This document shows positions 55,051 through 63,461 of a stretch of DNA of 64,000 nucleotides, piece by piece. The position numbers and the translations under genes were made by a program. The DNA is taken from contig NZ_AYTW01000017.1 of NCBI RefSeq assembly GCF_002752635.1, positions 62,001 to 126,000 of the forward strand, in the 5' to 3' direction. Within the stretch, counting starts at the first letter, position 1. The number at the start of each line of letters is the position of its first letter. The notes beneath the pieces were generated by a model. That model worked only from the letters and a program-made list of their open reading frames with translations. It did not search any database and had not been told where the DNA came from. This stretch comes from Mesotoga sp. Brook.08.105.5.1 (GTDB taxonomy: Bacteria; Thermotogota; Thermotogae; Petrotogales; Kosmotogaceae).

Positions 55051-57258
55051 CTATTCGGTCACTAGAATGATATTTCCCATGTAATCGCCTGCAGGAGAGT
55101 ATATCTTTCTGTTGAGTTGAGAATCAACATCATCAAATACCGCAGTACCGATTAAAGTATCTCCCGATTCGTTGACCGCGAAGAAGTGAATCTCATTGAA
55201 GTCGAAGATCCAGTCTGTTTGAATTACTGACTGTCTTTCCCGAGACAGAATCTCGTGCTGACCAGCAACGATTCTTACCAAATCACTATCAACTGAGCGA
55301 AGTGCATATGAGATTATCGTTACCTTTTCTGAGGTTTCAACCATAACTGTGAATCGATTCTCTGTTTTCATTCCCTTTTCGTCCATGACTTCCAGGAGGA
55401 CCTCATTCTTTCCGATATCTTTTCTGGTGGGAATGAATGAATACCTCCCTTCAACTACTTCGCCAGGTCCCGACAAAAGTCTGAATTCAAGATTATCGCC
55501 ATCTGGATCGCTCGCGAACTCTCTAAGGTATAAAGAATACTCGCTTCCTACCTCCGCGATGCCGTCTGGTATGAATAGATCTGCTGGTCTGTTCTTGTCT
55601 CTCACGTCTATTCTAATAAGAAGGCTATCCGACAAACCGAGGCTGTCGTATGCAGTGACAGTGGCGAGTTTCTGCCCCTGGTCGTTGTAGCCGGGAGAGA
55701 ATACATAACTGGACTCCTCTATTCTTCCATAACCTTCCATCTCAAACTCAAGATCATCTCCATCGGGATCGAAAAAGAGACTGCTCAGGTCCAGGTTAAG
55801 GGTGAATGTCTCCATAATCGTTGTATTCAGCGAAGGGATGACCTTGACAGGGGCTCTGTTCACGTTCTCAACGTCCACGGTAAATGTGCCGATGCTTTCG
55901 AGTCCCTTGCTGTCTCTGGCAAGCAATTTGACTTCATGAGTGCCTTCTGAGTCGAAATCGGGAGAGTAAAGATAGTGACCATCTTCGATCGCGCCGGGTC
56001 CTTCAACGATTTCGAAATCCAAATCATCTCCATCGGGGTCGAAAACGAAAGCCCTGAGATATATCCTTAAGGTCTCACCCTCTTTAACTCCCCAATCTGG
56101 TATAGATACTGTTGGCGGTCTGTTGACTTCGTTCACTCTTATTCTAAAAGCTGCAGTACTTGTTCCACCCTTCTCGTCTTCCAGGAATACTGTAACAGAT
56201 TCCTCGCCAGCTTCGCCGAAACGAGGAGTGTACTTGTACTTGCCATCGACAATTTCTCCCGGTCCTTCGATAGCAAAGCTTACCTCGTCTCCATCGGGAT
56301 CGATAACCCTTTCGACGAAGTCAATTTCCACTGTATCGCCCTCGTTCAAGACGATGTCACTTAAGAGAAGCTTTGGGGGACGGTTAAAGTCTTTGACTTC
56401 GACCTCGAAGCTTGAAAAGGCTTCGTTCCCGTAACTGTCTTCTACCCTGATAATCACGCTCTTCGTTCCAGCATCTGCAAAAGAAGGCTCATATACGAAT
56501 AAACCATCTTCAAGTAGTCCAGGACCTTGTTCTATACTGAAGAAGATTTCATCTCCATCTACGTCGACGACAGCAGAGGCAATATCCACCGATATACGTT
56601 CTCCCTCGTTGACTACTTGATTCTTGATTTGCATTACTACTGGTGGAGCATTGACATCAATGATTTCGAGTGGAATGTCGCGAGCTGTCTCATTACCGTG
56701 AGTATCTCTGGCAATTACTCTCAAGACGCCATTACCGGCATCGTTGTAGCCTGGGGAATAGGTGTAGATACTTCCTTCCAGCTCGCCCGGCCCCTCAACC
56801 GAGAATTCCAGGTTGTCTCCATCTGGATCAACGGCAATTGAATTCAGGTCTATAGAAAGCGTCTCTCCTTCATTCACTACAACAGGAGATGTATCGATTT
56901 CGGGAGGTCGATTCACCCTTATCACATTAACAAGCATTTCATCTTCAGAGCTCTTTCCTTGTTCATCCGTTGCGCGAATCCTGACAGCGATCTCCCCAGC
57001 GTACGAAAACCCTGGTTCAAAAGTGTAAGAAAAGCCAGACAAAACACCGGGCCCATCTATCAGTTCAAGAGCAACCTCGTCAACTTTTTCATCACTGACA
57101 AATTGCTTCAGATTCACAGAGAGCTTTTCACCCTGGTTGACCACCTGCACAGGTAATTCTATCTGCGGCTCCTTGTTTAGGACTCCGGGAAGCGTAATAA
57201 TAAGTATTATTGCAGCCACACCAGCAACAACTAGAACGTAGACCATCCATCTCTTCAT
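55051..57258 (-). CDS. Membrane-anchored protein with seven cadherin-like/Ig-like repeats
   Basis: The 735-residue protein starts with a single membrane segment (VYVLVVAGVAAIILIITLPG) and no clear cleavage site, so it is probably anchored with the bulk outside. Seven repeats of about 85-90 residues follow. Each has VVNEGETLSIDL-like, DPDGDNLEF-like and YSPGYNDAG-like elements and ends in VNRPP or a variant; the first repeat lacks the DPDGD calcium-type motif. A unique domain of about 95 residues (from VTIISYALRSVDSDLVRIVAG) ends the protein. It may serve in envelope structure or adhesion. ATG 57258 or 57264 is the start. Confidence 0.85.
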   Translation of the reverse strand: MKRWMVYVLVVAGVAAIILIITLPGVLNKEPQIELPVQVVNQGEKLSVNLKQFVSDEKVDEVALELIDGPGVLSGFSYTFEPGFSYAGEIAVRIRATDEQGKSSEDEMLVNVIRVNRPPEIDTSPVVVNEGETLSIDLNSIAVDPDGDNLEFSVEGPGELEGSIYTYSPGYNDAGNGVLRVIARDTHGNETARDIPLEIIDVNAPPVVMQIKNQVVNEGERISVDIASAVVDVDGDEIFFSIEQGPGLLEDGLFVYEPSFADAGTKSVIIRVEDSYGNEAFSSFEVEVKDFNRPPKLLLSDIVLNEGDTVEIDFVERVIDPDGDEVSFAIEGPGEIVDGKYKYTPRFGEAGEESVTVFLEDEKGGTSTAAFRIRVNEVNRPPTVSIPDWGVKEGETLRIYLRAFVFDPDGDDLDFEIVEGPGAIEDGHYLYSPDFDSEGTHEVKLLARDSKGLESIGTFTVDVENVNRAPVKVIPSLNTTIMETFTLNLDLSSLFFDPDGDDLEFEMEGYGRIEESSYVFSPGYNDQGQKLATVTAYDSLGLSDSLLIRIDVRDKNRPADLFIPDGIAEVGSEYSLYLREFASDPDGDNLEFRLLSGPGEVVEGRYSFIPTRKDIGKNEVLLEVMDEKGMKTENRFTVMVETSEKVTIISYALRSVDSDLVRIVAGQHEILSRERQSVIQTDWIFDFNEIHFFAVNESGDTLIGTAVFDDVDSQLNRKIYSPAGDYMGNIILVTE

Positions 57259-57349
57259 AAACATCCCCCTTTCTATCTAATCGAAACCTGAGTTCGTTGT
57301 ATTGATTGACCTAAATGTTTTCATTTCGTGGACGTCAGCTTCTGTAAGC

Positions 57350-57991
57350 TCAACCTTTTCTTTCACTTCTGATCGTTTCAGATGAAGGTTGTGCGTCAGG
57401 CACCTGATCTTGCTCAAAAAGAACAACTACCTCATCGAATCCCATTCCAAGAAAGAGCCCATGAAAGAAGTTTCTCGCGCTTTCTTTTGAAGTCTCTTCA
57501 ACCCCCATCTCATATGCACTCTGAAGTGCCTGTTTCTCAATCTCCTTACTGTATGACTGAAATGTCTTAAGCATATCCCTGTTACCAAAGATTCTTACGA
57601 GTACTCCGCTTTGATTGATTACTTTGATGTCTGGAATCTTACTCTGAGGTATCGTCACTTCGAGTTTGGGAGCAGGAAGGGTGAGTTTTATTCTTCTTGC
57701 TTCACCTTCATGGACCTCTATGGAATCTTCCCTTAATCTCCTCAGATCGAGATAACCACGTACCTGGAATGGAACGATGAAGATGAATCGTTGGACCGTT
57801 CCTGGAACGAGACTTCCTCTCTCGGGTTCGAAAATCAGCAAGGTAGTCATCTTGGCAGTGCTCAACTCAGAGATTCTCTCTACCTTATGGATTATCGATT
57901 CCGATTTGAAACTCGTCTTCTTTCTCGACTGGAAGAAAAGGAGAACGAGTATAGCTATTATTGCGAAAAGTACTATATTCAGAACGAACAA
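57350..57991 (-). CDS. DUF4230 family membrane-anchored protein
   Basis: The 213-residue protein has one N-terminal membrane segment (LNIVLFAIIAILVLLFF) and a soluble domain with the DUF4230 look: AKMTTLLIFEPERG, FIVPFQVRGYLDL, KLTLPAPKLEVTIPQSKI and a C-terminal helix near AYEMGVEETSKESARNFF. Its function is unknown. TTG 57991 follows GGAGGTGACTAG. It lies between the DUF5362 gene and the repeat protein, all on the minus strand and possibly one operon. Confidence 0.8.
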   Translation of the reverse strand: MFVLNIVLFAIIAILVLLFFQSRKKTSFKSESIIHKVERISELSTAKMTTLLIFEPERGSLVPGTVQRFIFIVPFQVRGYLDLRRLREDSIEVHEGEARRIKLTLPAPKLEVTIPQSKIPDIKVINQSGVLVRIFGNRDMLKTFQSYSKEIEKQALQSAYEMGVEETSKESARNFFHGLFLGMGFDEVVVLFEQDQVPDAQPSSETIRSERKG

Positions 57992-58017
57992 CTAGTCACC
58001 TCCAAAGTTTGGCTATT

Positions 58018-58428
58018 TCAGAAGCTATTCATGTAATTTGCCATTAGACTACCCATAGCAGCCATGGAAACTATTGTTATAACTATGAATACAAGGGCTA
58101 GGATTATTAGTATTCCCTGAATTCTGAAGTAATGTCTAAGGCTGTCAAGCGCAATTTCCAAGTTGATTGACGCCTTTGATTGGACAAACGAGTCTAATTC
58201 CTTCTTCGAACTCCTAAGTTTCAGCCCCATAATCAAAGCAACTACTGCGCTTATAGCACCGAAAATCGAGAAGGGGTTTGCCACCATACCTACGATAGAC
58301 CCAATAATCCCAAGAACGGCACCTACTATAGTCCATATACCGACAAATCCAGCCCAATAGCTGAGACCGCTCAAAGTTTGATAAGTGATACCTTCTATGC
58401 CGGATACCCCATCCGTTCTCTCCAACAT
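58018..58428 (-). CDS. DUF5362-like small membrane protein
   Basis: The 136-residue protein has two hydrophobic regions of paired helices (FVGIWTIVGAVLGIIGSIVG near residue 28 and the segment ending ILIILALVFIVITIVSM). A charged helix lies between. This is the layout of the DUF5362 family; function unknown. ATG 58428 was chosen, eight bases after GGAGG; the frame reaches a GTG inside that site. It is the first gene of the three-gene minus-strand group. Confidence 0.65.
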   Translation of the reverse strand: MLERTDGVSGIEGITYQTLSGLSYWAGFVGIWTIVGAVLGIIGSIVGMVANPFSIFGAISAVVALIMGLKLRSSKKELDSFVQSKASINLEIALDSLRHYFRIQGILIILALVFIVITIVSMAAMGSLMANYMNSF

Positions 58429-58437
58429 ATGCAACAC

Positions 58438-58873
58438 CTCCTCTTCTTATCTCACTCCAAGTTTATCAGAGAAGAAAGAAAATCCATTCAACAACTGAGT
58501 TGTGTGTAACGGGTTCACTCCAATACTCTTTCTGTCGATGATAAAAAGTCGCCAAACGTTGATCCTATTCATATGTAGAAATCGAAGTCCAGATACTGTT
58601 GATGAGATCAGGGATTTGCCGAGTGCATGAAAGAAGCGGTGGACGGGCAACCAGAGGCTTACCATACGCAGTTTGACTGGCCGTTCTGGCTGCAAAACAA
58701 ACCTTGCTCCGGCCCTTATCGTCCTGCTTTTTGACATCAAACCACGCTCTCGTGTTCTCAAAAGCTTTTTGCTAACCGATTGTCGTTTCCCCCTTCACAT
58801 GATCTGTTTCAAAGAATACAATGATATAATTAAAACAATCTATATCGGCATTGAGAAGGAGGTTCGACAAGTT
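58438..58873. other. Intergenic region upstream of the aldo/keto reductase
   Basis: No convincing gene is seen in these 436 bases. TATAAT at 58825-58830 is a likely -10 box for the reductase gene and AAGGAGG lies 12 bases before its ATG. Minus-strand frame 58447-58761 has no ribosome site and no family look. Confidence 0.45.
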
Positions 58874-59830
58874 ATGGAATATCGCAAAGTTGGAAGAAGT
58901 GGTCTTCTTATTAGTGAGCTGAGTCTCGGATCATGGCTTACTTTTGGAGCGCAACTAGATATCGATAACGCAAGAGAAACCATGAGAGAGGCATATAAAG
59001 CGGGAATTAACTTCTTTGATACCGCTGAGGCATACGCCAGCGGTATGGCCGAATCAATGATGGGCGAGATCCTGAAGGAGTTCAAAAGAGAGGAAGTTGT
59101 CGTTTCCACGAAGATCTTCTGGGGAGGAAGCAAACCAAATCAGAAGGGACTCTCAAGAAAGCACCTTCTTGAGGGGACCTGGAATTCTCTCAAACGACTC
59201 CAGCTTAATTATGTTGATATACTATATGCTCACAGACCGGATCCCGAGACTCCGATGGAGGAAGTAGTCCTTGGAATGGATTACATTGTCAGAAACGGTC
59301 TTGCCTTCTACTGGGGGACATCTGAATGGAGTTCTAAAGAGCTGGAAGAAGCCCACAAAGCTGCCGAGAAGTTGAATGCCATTCCTCCTGTTGTTGAGCA
59401 GCCGCAGTACAACATGTTTGTGAGAGAAAGGGTTGAATCGGAGTATCAGTCTATCTACAAACAGTACGGTCTTGGTCTTACTGTTTGGAGCCCTCTTGCC
59501 AGTGGTCTTCTTACGGGGAAGTACAACAGTGGTATTCCGGAAAACAGTAGGTTAGCCAAGTTCCCCGGTTTGAAAAAGCACCTTGAAGAGAACAGAATAT
59601 TCTCTGAAGAAAATCTAAGAAAGGTTGCCAAACTGGCAGATGTCGCAGAGAAGCTCGGGACGGGACTCGCTCAGCTGGCACTTGCCTGGATCCTCAAGAA
59701 TGAAAACGTTAGTTCAATTATCCTTGGAGTTAGTAGGGTTGAACAGCTTAGAGAAAACCTCAAAGCCCTAGATTTGAAGGAAAGATTGACCGACGATGTT
59801 GTGAAAGAAGTAATGGCGATAATCGATTAA
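58874..59830 (+). CDS. Aldo/keto reductase, potassium-channel beta-subunit type
   Basis: The 318-residue TIM barrel uses NADPH to reduce aldehydes or ketones. It begins YRKVGRSGLLISELSLGSWL and shows the catalytic set Asp in NFFDTAEAYASG, Lys in VVVSTKIFWGG and His in DILYAHRPD, then WSPLASGLLTGKYN. These features match the Kv-beta/YghZ branch (AKR6/14). ATG 58874 is supported by AAGGAGGTTC and homologous starts, although the frame is open to 58673. It stands alone. Confidence 0.9.
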   Translation: MEYRKVGRSGLLISELSLGSWLTFGAQLDIDNARETMREAYKAGINFFDTAEAYASGMAESMMGEILKEFKREEVVVSTKIFWGGSKPNQKGLSRKHLLEGTWNSLKRLQLNYVDILYAHRPDPETPMEEVVLGMDYIVRNGLAFYWGTSEWSSKELEEAHKAAEKLNAIPPVVEQPQYNMFVRERVESEYQSIYKQYGLGLTVWSPLASGLLTGKYNSGIPENSRLAKFPGLKKHLEENRIFSEENLRKVAKLADVAEKLGTGLAQLALAWILKNENVSSIILGVSRVEQLRENLKALDLKERLTDDVVKEVMAIID

Positions 59831-60084
59831 GATTCTAGTCTCAATAAATGGAAAATGAGAAGGGAGGCGTTATAAATACTGAAGAAAGCATTCTTGTTAC
59901 TCTCTTGATCTTTCGTGATCATGTTCGCGAGTTCATGCTTGTACTTGTTTCCAGTATCTATTCCGATCGTTGAAGGGATAAAAGAAGCCATTGATTTTGA
60001 ACTTCGCGGGAGTTCCGTTGCGTTTTCGAGCTTTGCCTTCGGAACCGAGACAGTTCCTTAGTTGGACGAGATCATTTGCGTATT

Positions 60085-60297
60085 CACCCCCCAGGGGAAT
60101 TGGACAAGTAAGTTAGGAATAGTAGACTAAGAAGGGGTGAATATGGATGAAGCATCCGAGAGGCAAGAGTTATGATCCTGAGTTCAAACTTAGATTAGCT
60201 AAGGAGTTTGCAGAGACAGACAAGACACTTGAAGAGATTGCACAAGAGAATGGAATAAGCTCCAAGGGTTTGCGAGGCCAGAAAGCAGACGCAGTTG
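60085..60297 (+). mobile_element. IS3-family remnant inside the lipoprotein pseudogene
   Basis: The segment contains a C-rich, G-rich left-end-like stretch (ACCCCCCAGGGGAATTGGACAAG begins near 60088) and the 5' part of an orfA gene. The transposase orfB and the right end are missing. The borders are approximate, taken from where lipoprotein-like coding stops and resumes. Confidence 0.6.
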
Positions 60298-60308
60298 GAT
60301 CTTCCTGA
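60147..60308 (+). pseudogene. IS3-family OrfA (HTH) fragment
   Basis: The frame reads MKHPRGKSYDPEFKLRLAKE and continues TLEEIAQENGISSKGLRGQK, the N-terminal helix-turn-helix of IS3-family OrfA proteins (typical pattern YDxEFKxxxV, then AxExGIS). It runs into lipoprotein DNA and stops at 60308 after 53 codons, about half of a normal OrfA. AAGGGGTGA precedes the ATG. Confidence 0.7.
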
Positions 60309-60690
60309 CAATTTCGCAGTTGTTGGTCTTGAAGTCATGGCGCGAGTTGAATGGGCTCTCCAAAACCCTCACCCACAAGACTCAATAAACATCGACTTTT
60401 ACGTGTTCAGAGAGCCAAGAAAACAAAGATCTGCCGAGGTTTTTAGACAACCCGTCTGTCATAGCAGATCACAGGCTATTTAATGTGATTAATCCGGGAG
60501 AAAACTATTTCGAAATTGAATCGAGAGATTCCAAGGCTCTGGAAATACTTCTCGAGATTATCACTGGTGGGATGGCATAAGATATCCATTGGGTGGCAAT
60601 CTACAAATATGCCGCCACTTCAACTTCAACAGCAACCATCCATCTCAGCGGAACAGTTTGGGTCAAGAGAGTTGTGGAGCGAAATTGATA

Positions 60691-60724
60691 ATGCAAGAAG
60701 GGCCCGCAAAGGGCCTTCTTGCAT
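60691..60724. terminator. Hairpin terminator at the end of the proline operon
   Basis: ATGCAAGAAGG (60691-60701) pairs with CCTTCTTGCAT (60714-60724); inside, CCC/GGG adds three pairs after one bulged G. It lies directly after the rocA stop (60726-60728 on the minus strand) and can act for both directions. Confidence 0.75.
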
Positions 60725-60725
60725 A

Positions 60726-62297
60726 CTAGAGGATTTTTTCGCTAATCGATTTTCCCTGGAGGAAAAGCAGCAAATAATCTCTTCCACCTGCTTTGGAATC
60801 TGTACCAGACATATTGAATCCACCGAACGGTTGAACGCCTACAAGTGCTCCAGTACACTTCCTGTTAAAGTATAGATTTCCAACGTGAATCTCTGCCTTA
60901 GCTCTCTCGATTCTCTTCCTATCCTTGCTGTAAAGCGCCCCGGTTAGTCCGTACTCCGTACCGTTGGCAATCTCGATTGCGTGATCAAAATCGTGTGCTC
61001 TGATAATCGCTGTTACCGGTCCGAAGATCTCTTCTTGTGCAATCACTGCATCAGGCGACACGTCGGCAAACACTGTAGGCTCTATGAAATATCCTTCTCT
61101 TTGGAGAGAGTTACCTCCGGTTATCAATTTGCCTTCTCTCTTCCCAACATCAATGTAGCTCAGAATCTTGGCCACTGCGCCTTCGTTGATGACGGGGCCG
61201 ATGTAGTTGCTAGGATCAGTTGTATCTCCGACGGTTAGAGCCTCGGTTTTCTCCTTCACTAATCGAACTATCTCGTCATAGACATCCTCGACCACGATAA
61301 TCCTTGATCCGGCGGAACATTTCTGCCCTTGAAAGCCAAACGCACTAGCTACAGCTCCAGATGAAGCTGCACAAATATCGGCCGTTTCATCAATGACCAC
61401 ACAGTCTTTGCCTCCCATTTCCAGAACCACTCTCTTCACCCATATCTGCCCATTGTTATGCTTTGCCGCCAGTTCGTTAATTCTCAATCCAACTTCTTTC
61501 GAACCCGTGAACGAGATGAACCTTGTAAGCGGATGCTCTACCAGATAATCGCCGATTTCACTTCCCGAACCTGGCACAAAGTTGACTACCCCATCTGGAA
61601 GTCCCGCTTCCTTAAGTATTTCAACAAATTTAGCAGCTATCACCGGTGAGTCCGATGCGGGTTTCAGTAGTACACAGTTTCCCGAAACTGCGGCCGCTGT
61701 TGTCATACCAGCCATAATCGCCCCAGGGAAATTCCAGGGAGGAATGATTGCCCCAACTCCTAACGGGATATATATCAGTTCATTTAGTTCGCCTGGAATC
61801 TGAACAAGTGGCTGAGGACTCGCGTATCTGAGGGCTTCTCTAGAGTAGAATTCAAGAAAGTCTATCGCTTCTGCAAGATCGGCGTCTGCTTCTATCCAAC
61901 TCTTACCAACTTCGAGAATCATAGTTGCATCAAGTTCGAACCGTCTTTCCCTCATAATGCGTGCAGCTCTTAGGAAAGGCTTGACCCTTTCTGAAGCCGG
62001 CAGCCTGCTCCATGTTTTGAATGCTTGATAAGCGGTTTCCATTGCCTTGTCCACAAAGTCCTTGTTGGCTTTTGAAACCCTCCCGACGACTTCATTTGGA
62101 TTTGCTGGATTTGTTGAGATGATTTTCTTGTCGGTCGAATAGTATTTGCCTCCGATGAACAGATCATAATCCTTACCTTGAGATCGGATCTTCTCAAAAG
62201 CATGATTCATTAAGGATCTTACGTCGGGATCGTCGGGATTGATATAAGGCTCGTTTGCAAAAGGCGGGATTATCTGGAAATCTGTCGCTTCAAACAT
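60726..62297 (-). CDS. rocA: 1-pyrroline-5-carboxylate dehydrogenase
   Basis: This enzyme oxidises P5C (as glutamate semialdehyde) to glutamate with NAD+, the second step of proline breakdown. The 523-residue protein has the aldehyde dehydrogenase motifs PWNFPGAIMAGM, FTGSKEVGLRI, catalytic Glu in VLEMGGKD and catalytic Cys in FQGQKCSAGSR. The length and the N-terminal part (FANEPYINPDDPDVRSLMNHAF, given as approximate motif) match the P5C group. AGGAGGTTACGAAG precedes the ATG, 12 bases after the FAD-enzyme gene. Confidence 0.93.
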   Translation of the reverse strand: MFEATDFQIIPPFANEPYINPDDPDVRSLMNHAFEKIRSQGKDYDLFIGGKYYSTDKKIISTNPANPNEVVGRVSKANKDFVDKAMETAYQAFKTWSRLPASERVKPFLRAARIMRERRFELDATMILEVGKSWIEADADLAEAIDFLEFYSREALRYASPQPLVQIPGELNELIYIPLGVGAIIPPWNFPGAIMAGMTTAAAVSGNCVLLKPASDSPVIAAKFVEILKEAGLPDGVVNFVPGSGSEIGDYLVEHPLTRFISFTGSKEVGLRINELAAKHNNGQIWVKRVVLEMGGKDCVVIDETADICAASSGAVASAFGFQGQKCSAGSRIIVVEDVYDEIVRLVKEKTEALTVGDTTDPSNYIGPVINEGAVAKILSYIDVGKREGKLITGGNSLQREGYFIEPTVFADVSPDAVIAQEEIFGPVTAIIRAHDFDHAIEIANGTEYGLTGALYSKDRKRIERAKAEIHVGNLYFNRKCTGALVGVQPFGGFNMSGTDSKAGGRDYLLLFLQGKSISEKIL

Positions 62298-62309
62298 CTT
62301 CGTAACCTC

Positions 62310-63461
62310 CTATACTACGTTTTTTTCTATTGTAAAGCCTTCCTGGAATCTATTTAGGCTCAGGTTTGAAATGTCAACGCTTCTCGGTTCTCCATGTACT
62401 ATCCATTCGGCGACAGCCTCTCCAACAGCCGGTGCTAACATGAATCCGTGACCGGAGAACCCAATTGCATAGTAGAAGTTATCAATATCGACGGCGCGAT
62501 CGATGATGGGTTGAGCATCGGGAGACATGTTATAGAGACCTGCCCAGTGTCTCAATACTCTAACGTCGCGTAGGAATGGAAAGAATTTAGGCATCTTCTC
62601 GGTCATTTCTCTTAGGAACTTCCAAGTTGGGGTAACATTATGTCCAGGGAGTTCGTCCTTGTCACCCTGCCCCATGATGAAGTTTCCCGCCTTTGTCTGT
62701 CTTATGTAGAAGTTATTCTCGAAACTTATGACCAGCGGATCCATAATATGCTCTAGAGGCTCCGTTACGAAGATCTGGTGTCTATAGGACTCAGTAGGAA
62801 GCTCAACTCCAGCCATCGCCCCCACCTCATGGGAGTATCCGCCGGCAGCGTTAACGACAACTTCTGTTTCGATCTTACCTTTGCTTGTTTGCACAGCCAC
62901 AATTCTTCCATCTTCGGTAATGATATTTTCTGCAGATGTATGAGTTAAGATCTCAACCCCCATTCTCTCAGCGGCCCTAGCATATGCAAACGTTGTCAGG
63001 TGAGGATTTGCGTGACCATCACTTGAACAGTAAGCGGCGGCTCTAACACCTGACATGTCGATAAACGAGAACTTCGAAGATGCTTCGTTTTTTGACAGGA
63101 GCTCAACATCAAGATTCTCTTCCTGTTGCATCTTGGTGTTTCTTTCGAAAAGCAAAACCTCTTCTTCTGTGTAGGCCAGAAGAAGATAACCTCCCTGAAA
63201 GTATTCGATATCGAACCCCACTTCGCTTTCGAATCTCTTAAAATGCTCAACACTCCGCATTGCCAGTCTCACATTCATTCTCTCAGACCATTGCTGTCTT
63301 ATGCCTCCGCCACACCGACCAGTAGAACCTGAAGAAAGATAGTCTTTTTCAAGAACAACAACATCGCTCACACCATTTTTTGCAAGATAGAAGGCAACTG
63401 CAGTTCCGATTACACCTCCGCCGATAACAACAACTTTGTACCTACTCTTCACTATCATCAA
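62310..63461 (-). CDS. FAD-dependent amino-acid dehydrogenase, probably proline dehydrogenase beta subunit
   Basis: The 383-residue flavoprotein is of the DAO/sarcosine oxidase beta type: dinucleotide motif VVVIGGGVIGTAVAFYLAK, the GSTGRCGGGIRQQWS segment, and C-terminal AIGFSGHGFMLAPAVGEA. Next to P5C dehydrogenase and an iron-sulfur subunit, it most likely oxidises L-proline, as the beta subunit of dye-linked proline dehydrogenases in hyperthermophiles; sarcosine or another imino acid is the alternative. It overlaps the upstream gene by 20 bases. The start may be TTG 63461, ATG 63458 or GTG 63452. Confidence 0.82.
   Translation of the reverse strand: MMIVKSRYKVVVIGGGVIGTAVAFYLAKNGVSDVVVLEKDYLSSGSTGRCGGGIRQQWSERMNVRLAMRSVEHFKRFESEVGFDIEYFQGGYLLLAYTEEEVLLFERNTKMQQEENLDVELLSKNEASSKFSFIDMSGVRAAAYCSSDGHANPHLTTFAYARAAERMGVEILTHTSAENIITEDGRIVAVQTSKGKIETEVVVNAAGGYSHEVGAMAGVELPTESYRHQIFVTEPLEHIMDPLVISFENNFYIRQTKAGNFIMGQGDKDELPGHNVTPTWKFLREMTEKMPKFFPFLRDVRVLRHWAGLYNMSPDAQPIIDRAVDIDNFYYAIGFSGHGFMLAPAVGEAVAEWIVHGEPRSVDISNLSLNRFQEGFTIEKNVV

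Larger units (their letters stand above)
59879..60688 (+). pseudogene. Lipoprotein gene with several lesions, split by an IS3-type remnant
   Basis: The left part reads (from CTG 59879) LKKAFLLLS, stop, SFVIMFASSCLYLFPVSIPI, with a lipobox-like ASSC, and runs to TAG at 60059. The right part begins DLPDNFAVVGLEVMARVEWA near 60298, changes frame near 60421, continues RFLDNPSVIADHRLFNVINP and YFEIESRDSKALEILLEI to TAA at 60578, and goes on in the same frame with DIHWVAIYKYAATSTSTATI to TGA at 60686. Lesions are TGA at 59906, TAG at 60059, the insertion, a frameshift and TAA at 60578. GGGAGGCG at 59871 would have been the ribosome site. The original protein was probably an exported strand-rich lipoprotein of about 200 residues, family unknown. 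Confidence 0.65.

Noticed and set aside
55051-57258. DNA-level tandem repeat or recombination hotspot
   Set aside because: The seven repeats are similar in protein but clearly diverged in DNA, so this is an old domain array rather than a recent repeat.
58447-58761. Minus-strand frame of 104 codons before the aldo/keto reductase
   Set aside because: No ribosome site, no family resemblance and unusual composition; it overlaps the reductase promoter region.
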